Origin: Microcaldota archaeon
GTDB taxonomy: Archaea > Micrarchaeota > Micrarchaeia > Anstonellales > VGKX01
Direction of reading: 5' to 3'
Assembly: GCA_021823945.1 (NCBI GenBank)
Contig: JAKALW010000028.1
Coordinates: forward strand, 1 to 9,169
Length of the DNA: 9,169 nt
A model generated the notes under the pieces. That model saw only the letters and a program-made list of their open reading frames with translations. It ran no database searches and had not been told where the DNA came from. Shown piece by piece: positions 6,661 through 9,169 of the stretch. Numbering within the stretch: the stretch's first letter is position 1; every line of letters begins with the position of its first letter. The translations under genes and the position numbers were made by a program.

Positions 6661-7086
6661 ATGGTCGCAAGGATACGCATTGTGGCGGTTGGCAAGGTCA
6701 AGGAAAGCTACCTTCTTGAAGGCGTCGGGGAATACGCAAAGCGCTTAGGGCCTTTTTGCAAGCTGGAACTCATCGAGATAAAGGACATGGGGCTTGAGAA
6801 GGAGGCAAAGGCTTTTGAGCGCTACCTGGGCGCGGGCACGTACATGCTCGACGTTGGCGGGCGCGAATTCAGCTCCGAGGAATTCGCCAAATTCATCAAA
6901 AAACATGACAGGGAGCTGACATTCATAATCGGCAGCGCGGAAGGGATAGACGAATCAATAAAGAAGAGGGCGAGCGCAATCTCGTTTTCCAAGATGACAT
7001 TCACGCACGACATGTGCAGGCTTTTTCTGATTGAGCAGATTTACAGGGCGCATATGATAAACGCCAACAGGCAATACCACAGATGA
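6661..7086 (+). CDS. rlmH: 23S rRNA (pseudouridine-N3)-methyltransferase RlmH
   Basis: 141 residues, close to the 155-160 usual for bacterial RlmH. RlmH is a SPOUT-class (alpha/beta-knot) methyltransferase that uses S-adenosylmethionine to methylate pseudouridine in helix 69 of 23S rRNA (position 1915 in E. coli). Visible signatures are an N-terminal RIRIVAVGKVKESYL, MLDVGGREFSSEEFA in the middle, the SAM-binding loop FIIGSAEGID, and the C-terminal trefoil-knot segment with RLFLIEQIYRAHMI and the terminal YHR, which ends the protein exactly as in the family. COG1576 members occur in bacteria and in some archaea, so its presence here is not by itself a sign of transfer. It has its own TATA-like box and converges on the Cys-rich gene, with 41 bp between the stops. 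Confidence 0.95.
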   Translation: MVARIRIVAVGKVKESYLLEGVGEYAKRLGPFCKLELIEIKDMGLEKEAKAFERYLGAGTYMLDVGGREFSSEEFAKFIKKHDRELTFIIGSAEGIDESIKKRASAISFSKMTFTHDMCRLFLIEQIYRAHMINANRQYHR

Positions 7087-7107
7087 TTTTTGAACTGCAA
7101 GGCTGGC

Positions 7108-7113
7108 TTTTTT
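7108..7113 (+). terminator. Oligo-T terminator of rlmH
   Basis: A TTTTTT run lies about 22 bases after the rlmH stop; a T5 run also overlaps and follows the stop at about 7087-7091. U-tracts of this kind suffice for archaeal termination. The convergent gene ends at 7128. Confidence 0.4.
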
Positions 7114-7127
7114 GAAGGAGGGAGTGC

Positions 7128-8696
7128 TCAAAGCGAGAAAATGTCAAAGTTGAGCTGGCCGGTTTTGTCGAGCTGGCCTGCAAGCTGTAGCGTGATTGCC
7201 TTTTTCGCCTGCATGTACGCCTCGCGGCCCATTTCCACGTTCCCTATTGCATAGCTCTTGTTTTTCGTGTTGAAGCAGAACATGCAGTTCTGGAGGTTCT
7301 CGCAATTGTGGCAGAAGAGGCAGTCAGAGCAGGTGCTGCACGAGTCCATCTCAAGGCAGCGCTTCAGGTTCACCGAGTTGTAGCACTTCACGCAAAACGA
7401 GCACCAGAACATGATGTCGCAGCCGAAAATGCTCTCGGATTTCTGCGGCCAGAAGCTGTAGGCGCAGTTCTTGGAATATGCGCTGCAGACCGTGCGGTAG
7501 CAGTTCACCGCGTCTATGAGAACTGCGCATTCGATGTCGTTTTGGTTCTGCCCGTCGTTTATTTCGGTGTTGAAAAAGGCCATTTTCCCTATCTTGGCAT
7601 GCGCGGATGCAAGAGTCATGCCTTCGGCATCCGGCTGCTCCAGCCGCGCGCTTGCCCCAAGCGCCTTCGCCTCCTCAAGGGAGAGCAGGCGGTCCCGGGG
7701 CAGGTCAGAATAGTTGCCATACTGCGCTATGTAAAGCGCCCTTCCGGATGCGGCTGACTTGCCTGCGTCTATGGTGCGCGTGTTTCTGACAAGCCACTTC
7801 GCGTAAAAGTCGATTCCATTGGCGGGCTTTTTTCCGAACAGCAGCGCCATTGTCTTGGAAAATGCTTCCTCCATCCTGCTTTTGTCCAGTGGCATTGCAT
7901 GCACAGCGGCAGGAGGGATTTTCGGCGCAAGAGGCTTGCCGCAGCGCGCCGTGATTTCGATGAGCGAGGGGAGCCGCTTGTCGCGCTTCAGCCCGGTTAG
8001 CATCTCTGATAGGAGCTTCGCCCTTATCGCCCTGTATTTGTCAGGGGGAAGCTCGAGATTGCCGATTGCGAATTTTTTGCTGTGAAGGTTGAAGGAGAAC
8101 ATGCAGTCAGTGCAGTTCTTCAGGCCGTGCGAATAGTAGCAGTTGGCGCTGTCCTGCGTCATCCAGGTCTCAAAACACCTCTTCACGCGGGTCAGTTCGT
8201 GGCACTTGAGGCAGAACTCGCTTTCGGAAAACGCGTTCCCCCCGAACCCGTAGCTGTCCAGCCTGCACTGCGTGCAGTACGCCATGTACTTGTCGTTGCT
8301 CGAAAGCGTGGTGTTGTAGATGTAGAAGCTGTCGCTTATGTTCGCGCTTTTTTCCACATATTTGGAATTGCCGAGCACCACGTTGCCCGAATAATATGCC
8401 CTGTCCTTTATGGCTGACATGATGCTATCGATGTCTTTTATCTGGTTGATGGAAAGCGGTGGGTAAATCCTTCCGAAATCGACCTCGTCAAGATTTATCG
8501 ATTTCGCGCTCTTTGGGTAGTACGCATTTGAATAGATGACTTCCTTTCCTGAAATGCACGATTTCCTCACTACGGTAGGGTCCACGAGTTCCGCAAGCCA
8601 TTTCTCGTACTGGCTCATGCTTCCGGCTTCCTCGCCAAAAAGCACCTTGCACGTGCTTGCCCATGCCTTTTCAAGGGTCGCTTCGGGTTCGTCCAT
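7128..8696 (-). CDS. Duplicated cysteine-rich protein of unknown function
   Basis: 522 residues built from two copies of one unit (about 8-235 and 275-500). Each copy starts with a helical segment (LEKAWASTCKVLFG and MEEAFSKTMALLFG, followed by YEKWL or YAKWL). It then passes through a Cys-rich central stretch with a KRCxE motif and closes with CMF[SC]FN....K..AIGN followed by a short Tyr-containing helix. Copy 1 has eight Cys at 141-198; copy 2 has sixteen at 390-474, including five at exact three-residue spacing (453, 456, 459, 462, 465). No signal peptide or membrane helix is seen, so it is probably cytoplasmic. The pattern suggests zinc or iron-sulphur binding, or a Cys-lined repeat fold. 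From memory it recalls Cys-rich hypothetical proteins of CPR bacteria, which also have a CxxxGK-type segment like CISGKEVI at 47-54; this was not checked. A TATA box at 8724-8732 supports the ATG at 8696. Function unknown. Confidence 0.85.
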   Translation of the reverse strand: MDEPEATLEKAWASTCKVLFGEEAGSMSQYEKWLAELVDPTVVRKSCISGKEVIYSNAYYPKSAKSINLDEVDFGRIYPPLSINQIKDIDSIMSAIKDRAYYSGNVVLGNSKYVEKSANISDSFYIYNTTLSSNDKYMAYCTQCRLDSYGFGGNAFSESEFCLKCHELTRVKRCFETWMTQDSANCYYSHGLKNCTDCMFSFNLHSKKFAIGNLELPPDKYRAIRAKLLSEMLTGLKRDKRLPSLIEITARCGKPLAPKIPPAAVHAMPLDKSRMEEAFSKTMALLFGKKPANGIDFYAKWLVRNTRTIDAGKSAASGRALYIAQYGNYSDLPRDRLLSLEEAKALGASARLEQPDAEGMTLASAHAKIGKMAFFNTEINDGQNQNDIECAVLIDAVNCYRTVCSAYSKNCAYSFWPQKSESIFGCDIMFWCSFCVKCYNSVNLKRCLEMDSCSTCSDCLFCHNCENLQNCMFCFNTKNKSYAIGNVEMGREAYMQAKKAITLQLAGQLDKTGQLNFDIFSL

Positions 8697-8723
8697 TACA
8701 AAACAGGGATTGCTAGTTGCGGC

Positions 8724-8732
8724 AATATAAAA
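8724..8732 (-). promoter_or_regulatory. TATA box of the Cys-rich gene
   Basis: The minus strand reads TTTTATATT inside a longer T-rich stretch, centred about 32 bases before ATG 8696. The predicted leader is about 6 bases, and no SD is present. The element has the same sequence as the dioxygenase TATA box. The remaining spacer up to the tRNA (8733-8824) has another AT stretch, CTTTAATTTTC near 8759-8770, which may serve the tRNA, and no gene. Confidence 0.5.
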
Positions 8733-8824
8733 AAACCAATGCGTTGCCCTACAAAGCTTCTTTAATTTTCATACGGACAAACTAAGTGCCACTTGACAGG
8801 GATAGCTGTAAGAATGCGCATAAC

Positions 8825-8945
8825 GGGGTCGTGGCGTAACCTGGCAGCGCGGCAGGCTCCAGATTTGCACGTGGAAACGCCTAAGTGCGTTTACTCGGCA
8901 TTTAGAATAAACCTGCATGTGAGGGTCCAAATCCCTCCGATCCCA
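8825..8945 (+). tRNA. tRNA-Trp (CCA anticodon) with an intron
   Basis: The cloverleaf folds completely after removing an intron. The acceptor is GGGGTCG (8825-8831) with CGATCCC (8938-8944). The D stem GCGT/GCGC has loop AACCTGGCA. The anticodon stem GCAGG (8852-8856) pairs with CCTGC (8912-8916). The loop is CTCCAGA with anticodon CCA at 8859-8861. The variable loop has four bases, and the T stem GAGGG/CCCTC (8921-8925, 8933-8937) follows. The discriminator is A8945 and CCA is not encoded. The loop CUCCAGA is typical of archaeal tRNA-Trp, which frequently has an intron after position 37. The T loop reads TCCAAAT, with C instead of the near-universal U/pseudouridine at position 55. A15-U48 and G19-C56 tertiary pairs are possible. 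The mature length is 73 nt before CCA addition. Confidence 0.88.
8863..8910 (+). other. tRNA-Trp intron
   Basis: 48 bases interrupt the anticodon loop after G37; 8864-8911 is equally possible because both boundaries carry A. It contains a six-base-pair hairpin, AAACGC (8875-8880) with GCGTTT (8887-8892) and loop CTAAGT. A textbook bulge-helix-bulge with a four-pair central helix is not evident: the anticodon-loop bases find no good partner at the intron 3' end. The intron is too short for, and lacks, the C/D-box guide found in some euryarchaeal tRNA-Trp introns. Confidence 0.75.
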
Positions 8946-8951
8946 TGAGAC

Positions 8952-8990
8952 AAACCTCTTAGGGGGGCTCTGCCCCCCTAGCGGTTTTTT
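8952..8990 (+). terminator. GC-rich hairpin with T6 tail downstream of tRNA-Trp
   Basis: TAGGGGGGC (8960-8968) and GCCCCCCTA (8972-8980) form a perfect nine-pair stem with a TCT loop. An outer AAACC/GGTTT stem (8952-8956 with 8983-8987) lies across a small internal loop. The T6 run at 8985-8990 follows. It has the form of a bacterial intrinsic terminator; in archaea the T-run alone could terminate tRNA transcription, with the hairpin adding stability. Confidence 0.6.
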
Positions 8991-9019
8991 GCACTTTGTA
9001 GCAGCAAAATGCATACGCA

Positions 9020-9038
9020 CTTTATCCACAGGATAAAG
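9020..9038. repeat. Perfect 8-bp inverted repeat with 3-base loop
   Basis: CTTTATCC and GGATAAAG flank ACA. A T-rich stretch follows within about 20 bases (CCCCTTTTGCTTTT). It may be a second terminator or a protein site. No gene is seen between the tRNA and the window end (8946-9169). Confidence 0.5.
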
Positions 9039-9099
9039 GCGGCCCCTTTTGCTTTTACCTCCCATCAGAAAACACCAGGGGTAATTCTTGTTCAGTATT

Positions 9100-9123
9100 C
9101 CCCCCCCCCCCCCCCCCCCCCCC
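9100..9123. repeat. Poly-C homopolymer of 24 bases, probable artefact
   Basis: Twenty-four consecutive C residues are followed by A, CCCC, AA, CCC and then GT-rich sequence to the window end. Read on the minus strand this is a run of increasingly pure G, like the no-signal poly-G tail of two-colour Illumina reads. The sequence beyond 9123 may therefore not belong to this genome. The open frames through it (polyglycine on one strand) are not genes. Confidence 0.7.
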
Positions 9124-9169
9124 ACCCCAACCCTCCTTATGATGAGTGTTGTGGTTATTTTGTGTGTCG

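Noticed and set aside
7308..7757. 149-codon plus-strand frame
   Set aside because: Antisense to the Cys-rich gene. Its Val/Ala/His-rich composition is that of a complementary-frame shadow.
8782..8888. CTAAGTGC occurring twice (8782-8789 and 8881-8888) as a possible direct repeat
   Set aside because: Eight bases repeated once within 100 bp is compatible with chance; the second copy is the loop and arm of the intron hairpin.
9022..9030. TTATCCACA, identical to the bacterial DnaA box
   Set aside because: Archaea use Orc1/Cdc6, not DnaA. There is a single copy, and it is explained as one arm and loop of the 9020-9038 hairpin. It would matter only if this end were bacterial contamination.
8769..9125. 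118-codon minus-strand frame beginning with polyglycine
   Set aside because: It starts in the poly-C tract and runs antisense through the terminator and tRNA; it resembles no protein.
1..9169. CRISPR array, insertion sequence or defence system
   Set aside because: No regularly spaced repeats, transposase, integrase, Cas or toxin-antitoxin signature was seen on either strand.

Overview
The window looks like archaeal chromosome. It has about 50% GC and was probably assembled from a metagenome or single cell. The archaeal assignment rests on three things seen in the sequence. TATA-like AT boxes lie about 20-35 bases upstream of most proposed starts, giving leaderless or near-leaderless mRNAs. 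There is an intron-bearing tRNA-Trp(CCA) gene with no encoded CCA tail. The reading frames use AGG/AGA and ATA codons freely. The hypothetical protein families would suit a small-genome DPANN-type archaeon, but no marker here fixes the lineage.

Layout. Positions 1-3281 are a minus-strand block: a 5'-truncated view of a small EF-Tu-domain-2-like protein (1-141), a 720-residue membrane protein with four tandem bacterial-PH (bPH2/DUF304) domains (245-2407), and a 266-residue one-domain relative directly upstream (2481-3281). Next, also on the minus strand, is a DODA/LigB-type class III extradiol dioxygenase homologue (3356-4207). A divergent promoter region of about 240 bp (4208-4450) separates it from a plus-strand pair: an alanine dehydrogenase/CeoS-like NAD(P)-dependent enzyme (4451-5485) and an ATP-grasp ligase (5527-6570). 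rlmH (6661-7086) follows on its own promoter. It converges on a large, internally duplicated cysteine-rich protein of unknown function (7128-8696, minus). The last 470 bases hold tRNA-Trp with a 48-nt intron, a strong GC-hairpin/T-tract terminator, a second perfect hairpin, and a 24-base poly-C tract near the window edge that looks like an assembly or sequencing artefact.

How the genes may work together. The two PH-domain proteins probably form one membrane complex, as paired YdbS/YdbT-type proteins do in bacteria. The dehydrogenase and ATP-grasp genes are 41 bp apart on one strand, and together they look like a two-step route to an amino-acid-derived metabolite (reductive amination or opine-type chemistry plus ATP-dependent ligation). 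Product and substrates cannot be read from sequence. The most promising undescribed items are that enzyme pair, the four-fold PH protein with its companion, and the duplicated Cys-ladder protein.
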